Source of the DNA: Torymus aiolomorphi
Taxonomy: Eukaryota > Arthropoda > Insecta > Hymenoptera > Torymidae
NCBI GenBank assembly: GCA_036365515.1
Contig: CM070877.1
Coordinates: 15,052,201 to 15,116,200, forward strand
Length of the DNA: 64,000 nucleotides
Direction: 5' to 3'
Shown: positions 22,546 to 32,990 of the stretch, piece after piece
Position numbering within the stretch: position 1 is the stretch's first letter
Layout: each line of letters opens with the position of its first letter
Program-made: the position numbers and the translations under genes
Notes under the pieces: generated by a model
The model's database searches: none
Told to the model about the DNA's origin: nothing
What the model saw: the letters and a program-made list of their open reading frames with translations, nothing else

Positions 22546-22728
22546 GTAACACTTTTTTTATTTTTTGGAAGATTTTTGAAAGTATTTTGTAAGGATTCCA
22601 TATATTATTTTAAAAATTAATTTAAAATTAATTTTTTTTCCTTTTAAAATTCTTTCTAAATCATTTCAATGTATTAATTCATGAATTATTTCATGTAATT
22701 ATTTCAGTTTTCTTTCATGCTGTATGGG

Positions 22729-23197
22729 CACCGTATTTTTTTAAACGAAGGCATAACAGGGCTTTATTTACATGTGTGAGATGGAGAGAGGATTGGGTAT
22801 TTCGAGTCTTACACAACGCAGTTGGAAATGAAAATAATTTGAAATGCATACACAATTAACTATACCTCCCTAAAGGTAGGTAGAAATATTTATTTCTCAC
22901 CTGTTTTAGGGTAGACATGAATATTTCTCATTGTTTTTTATTTCTCACCTGTTTTAGGGCAGAAATGGATATATTCCTTACCACTTTTATAAAATACACT
23001 TGAAATGGGAAATTTTCTCTCCTACTTTCAGATGTGAAAAAGGCCCTATTTCATGCTTAGACTTGAGAAAAATATTATCTTCCACTTTTTAGAAGCACGC
23101 TCGAAATGTGCGATTTTATACTCAGCTTACATGACTATAATTATCTATCCCCTCACATTCTAAAGCACTAACACTTGAAGATCACTGATAGAGCTGG
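22729..23197. other. no feature seen
   Basis: AT-rich DNA with a short local repeat, TATTTCTCACCTGTTTTAGG at about 22890 and 22950. No gene, RNA or transposon border recognised. Confidence 0.4.
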
Positions 23198-23938
23198 GGC
23201 TTTATTGAGCGTGCGATATATCGAAAACATATCGACGAAAAACACCAAGGCGTTTTTCATTAGAAATTTAGTTCAGCATTTTCGCGTTGGTAGCTCTGAC
23301 CTGCGGCGCATTGAACTGGTGTAGTACGTACGCGGGAAATTCAAAAACGCGTTATACGTAGAAAATAAATTCGTCAAGATTAAGAATTCTTTTGAACTGA
23401 TAACAGTAATAAAAAAAAGATAAATGATTAATTAACAAGGGGGGCATGTGCTTGAGTTATGAAGTAACCCAAATTTAGACAATTTTTATTTAGAAATAAC
23501 GAAACAGTACATTATGATACGAGTGTGGAAAGTGATTACTTACCGCATTTGCTTACTCGCTTCGCTCGTGCGAGAAACGTCAAATGCGGTAAGTAATCAC
23601 TTTCCACACTCGTATCATAATGTACTGTTTCGTTATTTCTTAATAAAAATTGTCTAAATTTGGGTTATTTCATAACTCAAGCACATGCCCCCCTTGTTAA
23701 TTAATCATTTATCTTTTTTTATTATTGTTATCAGTTCAAAAGAATTCTTCATCTTGACGAATTTACTTTTCTACGTATAACGCGTTTTTGAATTTCCCGC
23801 ATTCGTATTACACCAGTTCAATGCGCCGCAGGTCAGAGCTACCAACGAGAAAATGCTGAACTAAATTTCTAATGAAAAACGCCTGGGTGTTTTTCGTCAA
23901 TATGTTTTCGATATATCGCACCCTCAATAAAGCCCCGA
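23198..23938. mobile_element. 740-bp near-perfect palindrome with GCGNAGC-type apex, member 3
   Basis: The arms run from GGGGCTTTATTGAGCGTGCG to its complement and pair almost base for base over about 350 bp each. The centre near 23560-23575 reads CTCGCTTCGCTCGTGCGAG, containing the complement of GCGAAGC. The inner part (23510-23630) has the AGTACATTATGATACGAGTG flank of the hairpin family. The outer part is an additional shell. Transcription of either strand would give a long hairpin RNA. Confidence 0.7.
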
Positions 23939-24793
23939 GAAGCTGCAAAATGAGGCTGGATAGACCAGGGCAGGCACTCCTCCATGCATGACAGTCTACT
24001 CAGAATTATCTAATAGCCATCTGGGAGGAAAATACTGATAGAGACTTTCATGTGTGTCTCAATTTCAAGGACTGCCTCACAGTAGGGATGAACAAAACAC
24101 CTGAACAGATTGGCCACTGATCTGGGAGACAAGCGAGGAGAGTTGAGCACCTAGAAACCATATATGACTAATGAATAGATGAAACAAAATAACATTACCA
24201 TATAAAAGAAAAGTCTGGTTGTTGTTCACTATTCTCGCTGCACCAGCTACCTGTAACAATCAGAGGGGAAAGACTGGTGGAGCCTCATTCGTTGTTTCAT
24301 TGCTGAAAACACCTCCAGCCTGAGAGTCACTGAAGGCACCAGCAGTAGATTAACTATACACAGAGCCACTAGTATAAGAGTCAAACACATACATGGAAAG
24401 TTGAGTATCTGAAAATCACATATAACTAATAAATAAATGAGCCAAGCAACATCACCACACTCAAGAAAGATTCTGCAGCAGTGCCCATCGTTTACACTAC
24501 TCTCGTCGCCAGATACCTGCAACAAGAGAAAGTACCATCAGCTTACCTATCAGAGAGGTTAGGAACGAGAAAGGGCTTACGAAATTTGCTCTCGCCGTCG
24601 AAACGCTGCCTTCCTATGTCTCTGACGAATATCATCATTAATCAGTAACACGATGAAAGGGACGATATTCTCCAGGGCGGCGTATTGCAACAGCCGTTAT
24701 CACTGGGAACGCCGGGAGCCGGCGATTGTTGACATCACACACCATAGACATACGCGCGCGCACGCCGCCGTAGGGCCGCAGTCAACACAGACT
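23939..24793. other. unassigned region with two related segments
   Basis: Two segments (about 24120-24255 and 24390-24525) are diverged copies: both read a GAGTTGAG(C/T)A word, CATAT(A/G)ACTAAT, then ACCTG(T/C)AACA. On the minus strand each opens with MLQV(A/S)G. The frames are short and lack a recognised domain. The piece at 24560-24720 is less AT-rich and has a GT donor-like site on the minus strand at about 24559. It could be a fragment of a host gene or a transposon, and I cannot decide. Confidence 0.3.
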
Positions 24794-24799
24794 CACTAG

Positions 24800-26030
24800 T
24801 ACGGAAGCGCTCATGCGCCACCTCTCGGCAGGGTACGTGCGTGCCCAAAATTCAGGAACGTGCCTCGCGTTCCGGCGATTGAAACAGCAGACGACTGCCA
24901 ACGTCCATTTCAGAGCAATTACATTTTGCAAATTGGAGCTGTATTTTGGAGTTTTGTTTTTGCATTGGTTTCTATCAACAAAACCAGAACTGATGAATGG
25001 TGTCAGAGCTACCGGAATTTTGAGAAGTATGTTTATGATATTAGTTTTTATGTAGCAAAAATGTAGAGGTTATAGTTTAGTAGTTAATTAGGTATTATCT
25101 TTATTTAAAGAGTCAACAAATTGTGTTTACAGAAGGTGGAGAAATACTTTAACAAAGGTTATAGTTACAAGACACTTATTGAATTGTTAAAAAGAAAGTA
25201 TAATATCAGTGTTAGTTTGCGCACATTGTCAAGAATATTAAATGATAATCAACTAAAGAGAAGAAATATTAATCAAAGCTCATTGAAAACTTGTAATTTA
25301 AAATTGTAAACTTGTAATGTAAACTTAATGTAAACTTGTAAATTGAAAATTTTAAACTAGTAATTTAAATAAAGATAATACCTAATTAACTACTAAACTA
25401 TAACCTCTATATATAACCTCTATATAACCTATAGTTTAGTAGTTAATTAGGTATTATCTTTATTTAAATTACTAGTTTACAATTTTCAATTTACAAGTTT
25501 ACATTAAGTTTACATTACAAGTTTAAAATTTTAAATTACAAGTTTCCAATGAGCTTTCATTAATATTTCTTCTCTTTAGTTGATTATCATTTAATATTCT
25601 TGACAATGTGCGCAAACTAACACTGATATTATACTTTCTTTTTAACAATTCAATAAGTGTCTTGTAATTATAACCTTTGTTAAAGTATTTCTCCACCTTG
25701 TGTAAACAAAATTTGTTGACTCTAAATAAAGATAATACCTAATTAACTACTAAACTATAACCTCTAAATTTTTGCTACATAAAAACTAATATCATAAACA
25801 TACTTCTCAAAATTCCGGTAGCTTCGACACCATTCGTCAGTTCTGGTTTTGTTGATAGAAACTAATGCAAAAACAAAACTCCAAAATACAGCTCCAATTT
25901 GCAAAATGTAATTGCTCTGAAATGGACGTTGGCAGTCGTCTGCCGTTTCAATCGCCAGAACGCGAGGCACGTTCCCGGATTTTCGGCACGCATGCACCCT
26001 GCCGAGAGGTGGCGCATGAGCGCTTCCGTA
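24800..26030. mobile_element. palindromic element, TACGGAAGCGC family, copy 1
   Basis: The ends TACGGAAGCGCTCATGCGCC and complement are flanked by a perfect 6-bp duplication CACTAG (24794-24799, 26031-26036). The arms are about 600 bp, nearly identical, with the centre near 25410. Each arm carries an open frame related to a transposase or integrase N-terminus (25121-25309 on +, mirrored at about 25530-25720 on -). The same terminal sequence bounds 55368-56215. It looks like two head-to-head copies of the 5' part of a DNA transposon. Confidence 0.65.
25121..25309 (+). pseudogene. helix-turn-helix fragment of a transposase/integrase-like protein
   Basis: The frame contains VEKYFNKGYSYKTLIELLKR followed by KYNISVSLRTLSRIL and a basic tail. 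This resembles the N-terminal helix-turn-helix of animal integrase-core proteins of the type 'YF..G....I...L...H.I..S.RTL.R.L'. An AG acceptor (TTTACAG) precedes it at 25130. An upstream frame (24860-25066) could be a first exon. No catalytic core follows, because the palindrome turns around at 25410. The family assignment is from memory of the motif and is tentative. Confidence 0.4.
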
Positions 26031-26036
26031 CACTAG

Positions 26037-26232
26037 GGCTAGTAGCAGAAAGCGCGCCCGATCTATATATATAGATATACCATATCTTATATACAGGGAG
26101 CGGTCACGGTCACGTAGGTCGGGAGGGGTTTACATAGGGAGGGGGCGGGCGATGAGCGAAGCGAGGCGAGGAGCAGGTGGAGGGGGAGGGCGACGAGTAG
26201 TTTTCTGTATGTACACCTTGATAATAGAATAA
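26037..26232. other. GC-rich unassigned DNA
   Basis: GC-rich DNA with a G-rich run at 26120-26200 that includes ATGAGCGAAGCGAGGCGAGG, i.e. the GCGAAGC word again. No stem comparable to the other family members was seen. The right end (26208 on) rejoins receptor-flank sequence, CTTGATAATAGAATAAT. Confidence 0.35.
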
Positions 26233-26292
26233 TATCTGTTATTCACCAAAATGAAACAACGGGCGATGCTATCAAAATTACTTTATTGGTTG

Positions 26293-26332
26293 ACGACGTT
26301 TCGGCTACATTATAGTAGCCCTTTTCAAGTCA
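26293..26332 (-). ncRNA. degenerate hammerhead-like motif of the Penelope element
   Basis: Minus strand: TTGAAAA in place of CUGANGA, one extra G, a 6-bp stem GGCTAC/GTAGCC, then GAAACGTC. Layout and spacing equal the motifs at 1103 and 61672. Two core positions are off, so cleavage is unlikely. Its place 3' of the GIY-YIG domain fits the Penelope terminal repeat. Confidence 0.45.
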
Positions 26333-26673
26333 CTATAAAATAAGAACAATATTTAGTGTTATCACTATTTATATAAAAATCACGTTGAATAAAATTAACA
26401 AAACTTACAAAATTCGACATACAGATATAGTCTAAAGAAATAATCACAATTGAATAACAATAAGTCATAATTAGAAATTTTTTATACGTCTGTAGTCTAT
26501 ACGACGTCTATTAGTAAACTGAGGAATAGTGATGTAAGGCCGAAATTCCAGCAATTATAAACACATGTATACAATCAAAAGCTCAGAGGAAAATAAAATT
26601 ACAAAATATGGAATAGACGGGTAACATGCAAGTATTATAACAAATAATAAATGAAATTTCTAAAAATAGATTT

Positions 26674-27070
26674 TTAATTTTGGGTATCTTGTATTCTATT
26701 AACACTATTGAACTTGGAAATAAAAATCATTTCAGACACTAAACGTTTAAAATAAGAACTTCCTTCGTCTAAAATTCTAATATTGTTGAAATCAAAATTG
26801 AACTTGTGACCCGTATTTTTCATATGCATAATAAGAGCTGATCTATCTCTATTATATTTACAATCTCCAATATGTTCAGCAATTCCCTTATCTAAGACTC
26901 TACTTGATTGTCCCGTATATGACATTTCACAATCTTTACAATTTATTTTGTAAACTATACAAGATTTTTTACGGTTAGGAATCGGGTCTTTTCCTAAATT
27001 ATTAAGCATTTTTAATTTACTACAACCTTTAAAAATTAAACGCAAGTCATACTTACGAGCTATTTTTTTT
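26674..27070 (-). pseudogene. GIY-YIG endonuclease domain of a Penelope-like element (fragment)
   Basis: The open frame carries CIVYKINCKDCEMSYTGQS, i.e. the VYKI.C..C...Y.GQ signature, then EHIGDC and HMKNTGHKFNFD, as in the endonuclease domain at the C-terminus of Penelope-like reverse transcriptases. Upstream residues matching the linker (KLKMLNNLGKDPIPNRKKS) are present. The first 17 codons of the apparent frame are antisense receptor exon, so the true element begins at about 27070. It lacks the polymerase. Confidence 0.7.
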
Positions 27071-28321
27071 AATCTGTCTAATATGCTTTGGTCCAAGTAC
27101 TCAACTCCACACAATGACATCGAATTGGCAATACGCAGAAAATACTATGAATTCATAAGGTTTTCAATTGTTGATAATTTAGCTATAAATGAAATATTTT
27201 AATGAAAATTTGAAATAGTCTTATTTTTTCTATTATGTACGAGAAACAGATTTATGACGTTGTCATTGATAGCTTTAGTCGGAGCGACAGTGGTTACGTG
27301 GTTGTCGACGCCATTTTTTCAAGAAAAGAACCATAGGTCGTTACCATTCCAAATATGGCTACCTATCAATAATTCACAAGACAAAATATTTTGGATCACT
27401 TATGTACTCAATGCTCTTTCTTTTCTCGCTATTGCTGCAATATCGACAGGCAATGATGCTACGTTTGTTGGATTTTTACTTTTCATAAACGAACAGTTCG
27501 ATTTGTTGTATCATAGATTAATTGATGAGACGAATTATGTTAGAAGGGCTGTTGAGTATAAAATACCGCAATATAAAATCGAAATGGTTGAAAACAAGTT
27601 AACTAGGAGAAATGTTCGTCATCATTTATTTATCTTTGGGTTAGTAAAGTGAATGAAACAATACTTATTTATTTATTTTGAAATGTGTATAAAGTGGTCT
27701 TGCTATAAAGTTAATGTCTATAAAATTAACTATAATACATTTAACATTGCATGCTAACTAATATAATTTTAGGTTTGCAGATGCAATTTCTAAAACTTTT
27801 GGTTTGGTAATACTAATGCAATTTATAGCAAGTTCCATGGTTATTTCTTTAAATATTTATCAATTATCCACTAGCGAGTCACTTGACATAGAATTACTTC
27901 AAGCGGTTCTGACTTTATCGTGTATGCTTACAGAATTATTCATTTATTGTTGGTTTGGAAATGAAATATTAGTTAAGGTAATTCAATTACCCAAGATAAA
28001 TAAAATTGAAGTGATAAAAGTTATAGAAAGTTTATGCAACTATTTTTAGAGTCAGGAATTTGGCGATTCTATTCTCAAAATCGATTGGACTGTTTTGAGT
28101 ATTCAATCTAATAAGAAGCTTCTGTTTATGTCACTGCGTGCACAAAACCCAATTATCATGCAGATTGGACATTTAATTGTATTATCATTAGACAGCTTTA
28201 CAAAAGTTGGTGAATTTATAAGCCAAACATCGAGGTATAAATGTCTCAATTTATATGTGAATATAATTTGTTTCAGATTCTAAAAGCTTCTTATACAGCT
28301 TTCAACCTACTTAGAAATTGA
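27071..28321 (+). pseudogene. odorant receptor, type 2, 5'-truncated
   Basis: Exon 1 keeps only its last 89 nt (27071-27159). Exons 2-5 (27250-27639, 27773-27977, 28050-28205, 28277-28321) keep the family sizes 390, 205, 156 and 45, with intact splice signals and no stop. About 90 N-terminal codons, including the first membrane segment, are replaced by the Penelope fragment. The clean downstream frame says the truncation is recent or that a product is still made from another start; the first is simpler. Closest paralogue is the 13606 gene. Confidence 0.8.
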
Positions 28322-28796
28322 TTTTGTAGAAAACCATGTACACCTTTAACAGGTCAGACGAGCTATTTTTGTTATAAATAAATATTTAAAAAAATTGTTA
28401 TTATTAGTTTTTGTTGGTTATTGGAGAGAATAAAGTCGAATGTTTTCATGAAAGAATTTATTCACGTAAGACAATTATTATCATCTTGAATTCTGTGCTA
28501 AAATTTAAAAATCGCTACAAATTCATTGGCACGTAGCTTCTTCCAAAATTATTTATTATGCCAATAAGAAATACATTAATTTAAATTAATGTGTTTAAAT
28601 TAATTTTAAAGTAGTTTTTTTTTAATTTGTAAATTGTTACAAAAAGCAAACTGTGGGTCATCTAGAATAGTTGAGCCATAAAACGACAACGTTTTGAAGT
28701 CCATCATCTCTTTTACGGTATGTCTTGGCAGTCTCATGTGTTACGAGTGAGAATTCGCAAATAAATAAATGGAGGCGGACTCAATAAAAAAAACGG
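28322..28796. other. receptor flank with X-repeat remnant
   Basis: The 3' flank is shared with 15127-15330. 28517-28548 carries the complement of the X-repeat terminus (AATTCATTGGCACGTAGCTTC). 28610-28650 resembles 18910-18955. No gene is present. Confidence 0.4.
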
Positions 28797-28799
28797 CAC

Positions 28800-28882
28800 T
28801 ACGTGACTTGGCGGGGATTCGAACCCCGAACCATCCTTTCTCGCGACAGGTGCTCTTCCTCTGAGCTACACCGATGCCTACT
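28800..28882 (-). pseudogene. tRNA-derived sequence, SINE head or tRNA pseudogene
   Basis: The minus strand reads GTAGCTCAGAGGAAGAGCAC (D arm with A box) and CGGGGTTCGAATCCCCG (perfect T arm with B box). The 3' acceptor side CCAAGTC has no 5' partner, and the anticodon stem is mispaired. It is therefore not a working tRNA. Confidence 0.55.
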
Positions 28883-29182
28883 TATACGCGTTTTTCTTCG
28901 AATTGTTCTTATATTGTTAGATACAACCCGATCCGCCTCGTCATGTGATGCATTTTATGTACGCGTAACACATGTATGATGCTAAATGATTCAGATCTTA
29001 CATTTATTGCCTATGTAAGATTGATGTTATTTTGTTAATTATAATGCTTATTTTTCTTGCTCTCATGAAATATGTATATTTTTTAGAATTTTTATTATAT
29101 TTATGATTTAACAAGTAAGATATTCTTAGATTATTTTTGCAATTATTGGTCGTCAAAATGAAGATGAAAATATGTGATATAT

Positions 29183-29728
29183 CAGCTGCGGTGGCTCATG
29201 GGTAAGAGTCCGGCCTCCCGTCCGGGAGACTCGGGTTCGATTCCCGGCCGGGCACCTCTGACTTTTTTTTCGGATGAAAAAATTGATCATGTGCCTCGGT
29301 AAGACCGCGGCTCGCAGCCGGCCTATTAATGCACTTTCTGGTCGCATGGCAGAGTGAACATCCAAGTAACAAAATAGGCAGCTTTTAAAAACTTGGATGG
29401 CAACCGCTCTGCCGTACCGCGACAGAGGACATTAATAGTGTTTAAGCCGGCAGGCAGGGAAGGATAACCTGAGCTTGTTTTCTCTAACATACTCAAGTTT
29501 GACTCCTCTGCCCACTGTTTCTGGTGTGGTTTTTCCCTCGTGGTTTTGAAGTTTTTCCATACCACAGGAGGCGTGTGCAAGCGCGAACCCTGGGCGAATG
29601 CAGGAATAGTGCGGGATATAGGGAAGGGTGTTAGGATCAAACGCACCCACGCCAAGGCGGTGGGGGCGTCCCGTAGAAACCCTGCATAGTGGTATACGGG
29701 TAGGAATATGGAATAAAAAAAAAGAATA
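29183..29728 (+). mobile_element. tRNA-derived SINE, 546 bp, with 16-bp TSD
   Basis: A perfect 16-bp duplication AAAATATGTGATATAT flanks it (29167-29182 and 29729-29744). The head has an A-box-like GTGGCTCATGGGTAAGAG and a B box GGGTTCGATTCCC. The body is GC-richer, and the tail ends GGAATATGGAATAAAAAAAA. Structure and long duplication indicate LINE-driven retroposition. Open frames inside (29153-29655) are incidental. Confidence 0.8.
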
Positions 29729-29744
29729 AAAATATGTGATATAT

Positions 29745-30008
29745 TGTATGGGTTATTATCAGCAATTGGAGTTCGGAGAGCAACAAATTTTTTATAAAGA
29801 TTAAAAAAGTATACTATTGCGATCGGGCGGCGGGGGGGGAGGGGGGGGGGGGGTCGAGAAAGAAAATCACTGCCCCTTTATAGTTATATCTCTAAACCTA
29901 ATTCTTTATTGCAAGAAAAACCAGTCGACAATAGTCAGTAAAAAGCCACTTTCTTATTGGTAAATGGATTTTTTTTTATGAATTCTCATACATAAAAAAG
30001 AATGTGTC
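29745..30008. other. AT-rich DNA with a G-rich tract
   Basis: Contains a run of G interrupted only by A and C at 29826-29854 that could form a quadruplex. Nothing else was seen. Confidence 0.35.
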
Positions 30009-30480
30009 TTGGGGAATTTGATAGCGTACGCGAAAAATGAGCTTTTCTGCCCTCCGGCCGGAAAGCGCCAACTTCCCGGCCGCTGCGCGAAACGAAGTTG
30101 CCGCTTTCCGGCGCCGTCGAGCAGAAAAATAGTATACACACCTTGGCTAATAAAAAAGAAAGCCTCAGATCACATGTTTGTCAACCTCGGCTTCGCCTCG
30201 GCCGACAATTACATGTGATCTGAGACATTTCTTATTTTACTGGCCTAGGTATGTAATATACTATTTCTGCCCTCCGCCCGAAAAGCGCCAACTTCCCGGC
30301 CGCTGCGCGAAACGAAGTTACCGCTTTCCGGCGCCGTCGAGCAGAAAAATAGTATACACACCTAGGGTAGTAAAATAAGAAATGTCTCAGATCACATGTA
30401 ATTACCGGCCGAGGCGAAGCCGAGATAATATACTATTTTCGCGTACGCTATAAGGTGCCATTTCGCATACGCTATTGAAT
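30009..30480. repeat. compound hairpin of the GCGNAGC-apex family, member 4
   Basis: Two direct copies, about 218 bp apart, of a GC-rich stem (30043-30133 and 30263-30352) read GCGCCAACTTCCCGGCCGCTG. Between them a hairpin with stem CAGATCACATGT/ACATGTGATCTG has apex CTCGGCTTCGCCTCGG, holding the complement of GCGAAGC. TATACTATTT and AGTATACACACC mark module borders. A further GGCGAAGCC lies at 30412. GCGTACGC words flank the whole block (30025, 30441, 30508). Confidence 0.55.
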
Positions 30481-31327
30481 TTCTTAAATTATTCTATAAA
30501 ATTTTGCGTACGCTACAAACATTAACTTATACCGTGATATAGGGTAACGTTACAGTAGGGTATGCAAAATTTTGTTGTATAGATATATTATAAATATATG
30601 GTGAATTTTAATAAAATAAATACGTTCTTTCTACTAATTAAAACTAGAAATTTGTAATAAATTACCTCGCTCTTTTAACTTAATAAAAAAGATTAAGTTT
30701 ATGAATACACTTTCTAAGTATATGCAACCTTAAAATTAATTTTCATGTACCATAAATATTAGTAGTGGCAAAATCGCAGTATATTTTTTAGTGAATTTGA
30801 AGATGAACGAAGTTCAATCTTATTTTTGGGGCTTCCAGGAATAACGACTTAACCCACTTGTACGTGTTTTCGAGAAATCGCCGTTTTAAAATTTCTGTCA
30901 TGACACTTCATATGTAAGATCGGAATACGCGAGATGAGTCATAACAATGTAGACATTTACAAAAGTATCGAATATCTTTCGAACCCCACTATCAGCTGCT
31001 AGAATACATTTTTATTCTTTGTATAAACAAACAAAATAATGCAGTTAAGTCATTATTCCGGTAACTGTTCAGTTAAGCAGTTTAGAGAAATTGTTTAAAT
31101 AAGATAAATAACATAGTTATTTCTACACTTAAAACATAGAATACGAATTTGACGTAAGCTCAGCGTCGGCGGAGAGCATGAGGAACTGGATAGGGGAAAA
31201 GGATGATAAACAAAATGTAAAATAAAAAAATTAAAGTTAAAATATAAAATACTTTTAAGCGGTAGAGCAAAATTAAAACTAATAAAATCAGGAAAATTTA
31301 AATAAACGGAAAAAAAAAGGAAATGAA
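30481..31327. other. AT-rich intergenic DNA, no gene recognised
   Basis: No conserved frame or repeat border was identified. Pieces around 30840 and 33430 share AATAACGACTTAA / GTCGTTATTTCTGGAAGCC-like words in opposite orientation. The interval 30830-33450 may therefore be one larger element with diverged inverted ends. Confidence 0.3.
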
Positions 31328-32990
31328 GTGATTCGCGGTCGCGTCGTGTCGCGGGCTTGCAAAACTCTCGAGCGTGGCTCAAGGTGTCACCCCCTTTTTG
31401 CCCTTGCGCGGACGGTCGTCCGCACTGGACGAGGGATAGGACTCTCCTATATGCCGATAGGTCTCCGGCGGAGCGCGGAGGGCGAGTGCGCTCCGAAAAT
31501 TCGGAGCGGAGCGAAATACCTCGGTGAGGGTTGGGAGCGATCGAGCGGTCGCGCGCGCTGATTGGTCACCGCAAGGCGGCGGTAAAAAGGTCGACAGATA
31601 GATTGCGACTGGGGTTGCAGACCGGCTTACTTTCCTCTCCTTAAAACCGAAGGTGCGGCCCATCGGTCAAGTCGTGACGCGAGCTTCTCCGAAGCTCGCG
31701 AAGTGGATCGATACTCGCAAAGTTCGGGGAAAAAGTCGGGTAGACTAAATTTTCCAAAATTTAAGTAAAATAAAAAAGAAAATAAGTCGTGATTGTCGCG
31801 GACGTCAATTCCCCCCATGGAATTCGCGACTTTTTCCCAGTCGCGGGAGTTAATGTGTATAGAAGAAAAGCGGAACTAAAAAAAAAATCAATTATCGACT
31901 AACTTTAAATTATTGAAAATTACTCGCGACGCTTGCTCTACCAATAAAAGAAATTTTCATAATTTATTCAAGAATTTCCTTAAACTAAATTACAATATTT
32001 GTGTATGTGTTATTGTTGATTTTAAAAATTAATAATCTTGAGTTTGAAAAGAAAAAAATGTGTGTAAATGCATGTTTGTGTAGTGTATAATTTCATTTCA
32101 CAACGAAGATTTTTGTTTTTTAAAAAGAAGAAATAAATTTGTATAATACTATAAATGAGAAGAATCAAAATTACTTTAATTACGATAATATATCACTTAA
32201 TTAGTCTCTAATTAACTTGACACTGCAGTCGATGCGCATTCGTACGGCGCAAGTCGCACCTTGGTCTCGCGTTCACTAATGAATCAAATGTTAACAAAAT
32301 CACCTTTAACTTATAATCACGCACAATCACTTAGTCGCGGTGCCTCGGACGTAGTTGTAGTGGTGATTGCGTGCGGGGTTGCTTCGCACTGCCCGTCTTG
32401 CGCACTTTCCCTTTTCAGGGCCTACCGCGGCAGCGGCGACGAGGTGCGACGGCATAGAAGTTGTCGGACAGGTGAGGCTCGCTCAGCTGGGTGAGCGCGG
32501 TCTAGTCGGTAGGGTGTGTGCGGCCGGCGCGTCGTCAGCAGACGACGACGTCTCGCCTCCCTCCGTCCCAGACTCGCAGCTCAGCTCGTGTCAGAGGGTC
32601 TGATGCAGCTAGCGCGTTATCTGGAGTGCTCTGGACTCGTGTCGGCCCTGGTGCCGATGCAGTCCGTGGAGCTGGTGCCTCGCATAGTGTGCTCTGGACT
32701 CGTGTCGCGGCATAGTGCCGCGTGTCTGCTGGGCGGCACCTGCCGCCTCAGCAGGTCGAGTTTTGAAGTGCCCTTTTCAAGGCACAGATATGCGTTGTAA
32801 CGCCATGGCTTCCAAGGCGTAGACATTGCCGCTGTAGTCATCCAACGCCGAGAAGGGCCCAGTCCACCAGCGGGTAAGTTGGGCCTCAACTTTCGACTGC
32901 ATTCGAGAGAGCAAGTTTTAGGGCGAGAACGAGTTTTCCAACTCGTAGTGGGTCGCCGTTTGAGGAGGTTACATAAAATTTAAGTAAAAT
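31328..32990. other. GC-rich region, possibly promoter or retroelement derived
   Basis: Strong GC and CpG content contrasts with the surroundings at 31328-31860 and 32220-32975. The minus strand has GACCAATCAGCGCGC (CCAAT-box-like) near 31560. 32620-32720 contains an imperfect direct repeat with GTGCTCTGGACTCGTGTCG. 32797 TGTAACG and 32972 GGTTACA could be LTR-like ends. Open frames here are those expected of GC-rich DNA and none shows a domain. A host promoter and an old LTR are both possible. Confidence 0.3.

Larger units (their letters stand above)
19156..22728. mobile_element. 3.6-kb AT-rich repeat element with short TIRs
   Basis: The ends CCCACACAGCATG and, in complement, CCCATACAGCATG are inverted repeats. 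The interior is built from many variants of GAAAGGATTCTGAAAG and AATTATTTCTGAATTATT, several arranged as hairpins (19240-19500, 19630-19760), plus a 291-bp tandem array at the right. No protein is encoded. No clear target duplication was found, so the boundaries and class are tentative. Confidence 0.45.
26233..27070 (-). mobile_element. Penelope-like element, 5'-truncated
   Basis: Minus-strand element with a GIY-YIG endonuclease domain followed by a 3' region that ends in a hammerhead-like motif. Reverse transcriptase is missing because the element stops at 27070, where type 2 receptor exon 1 sequence begins abruptly. The left border near 26233 interrupts the receptor 3' spacer (AATATCTGTTATT). 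It therefore sits between spacer and receptor sequence and has cost the receptor its start. Confidence 0.65.

Noticed and set aside
24077..24525. Two minus-strand frames both starting MLQV(A/S)G
   Set aside because: They come from two related DNA segments, are short and hydrophobic without a domain, and may contain intron-like sequence. Kept only as an unassigned region.
28800..28882. Possible functional tRNA gene on the minus strand
   Set aside because: The T arm is perfect but the acceptor stem has no partner, so it is a tRNA-derived remnant.
29153..29655. Frames of 70-109 codons on the minus strand
   Set aside because: They lie within the SINE, are antisense to it, and start in the tRNA-derived head.
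31328..32990. Several overlapping frames of 60-95 codons
   Set aside because: GC-rich DNA gives open frames on both strands; no domain or splice pattern favours any of them.
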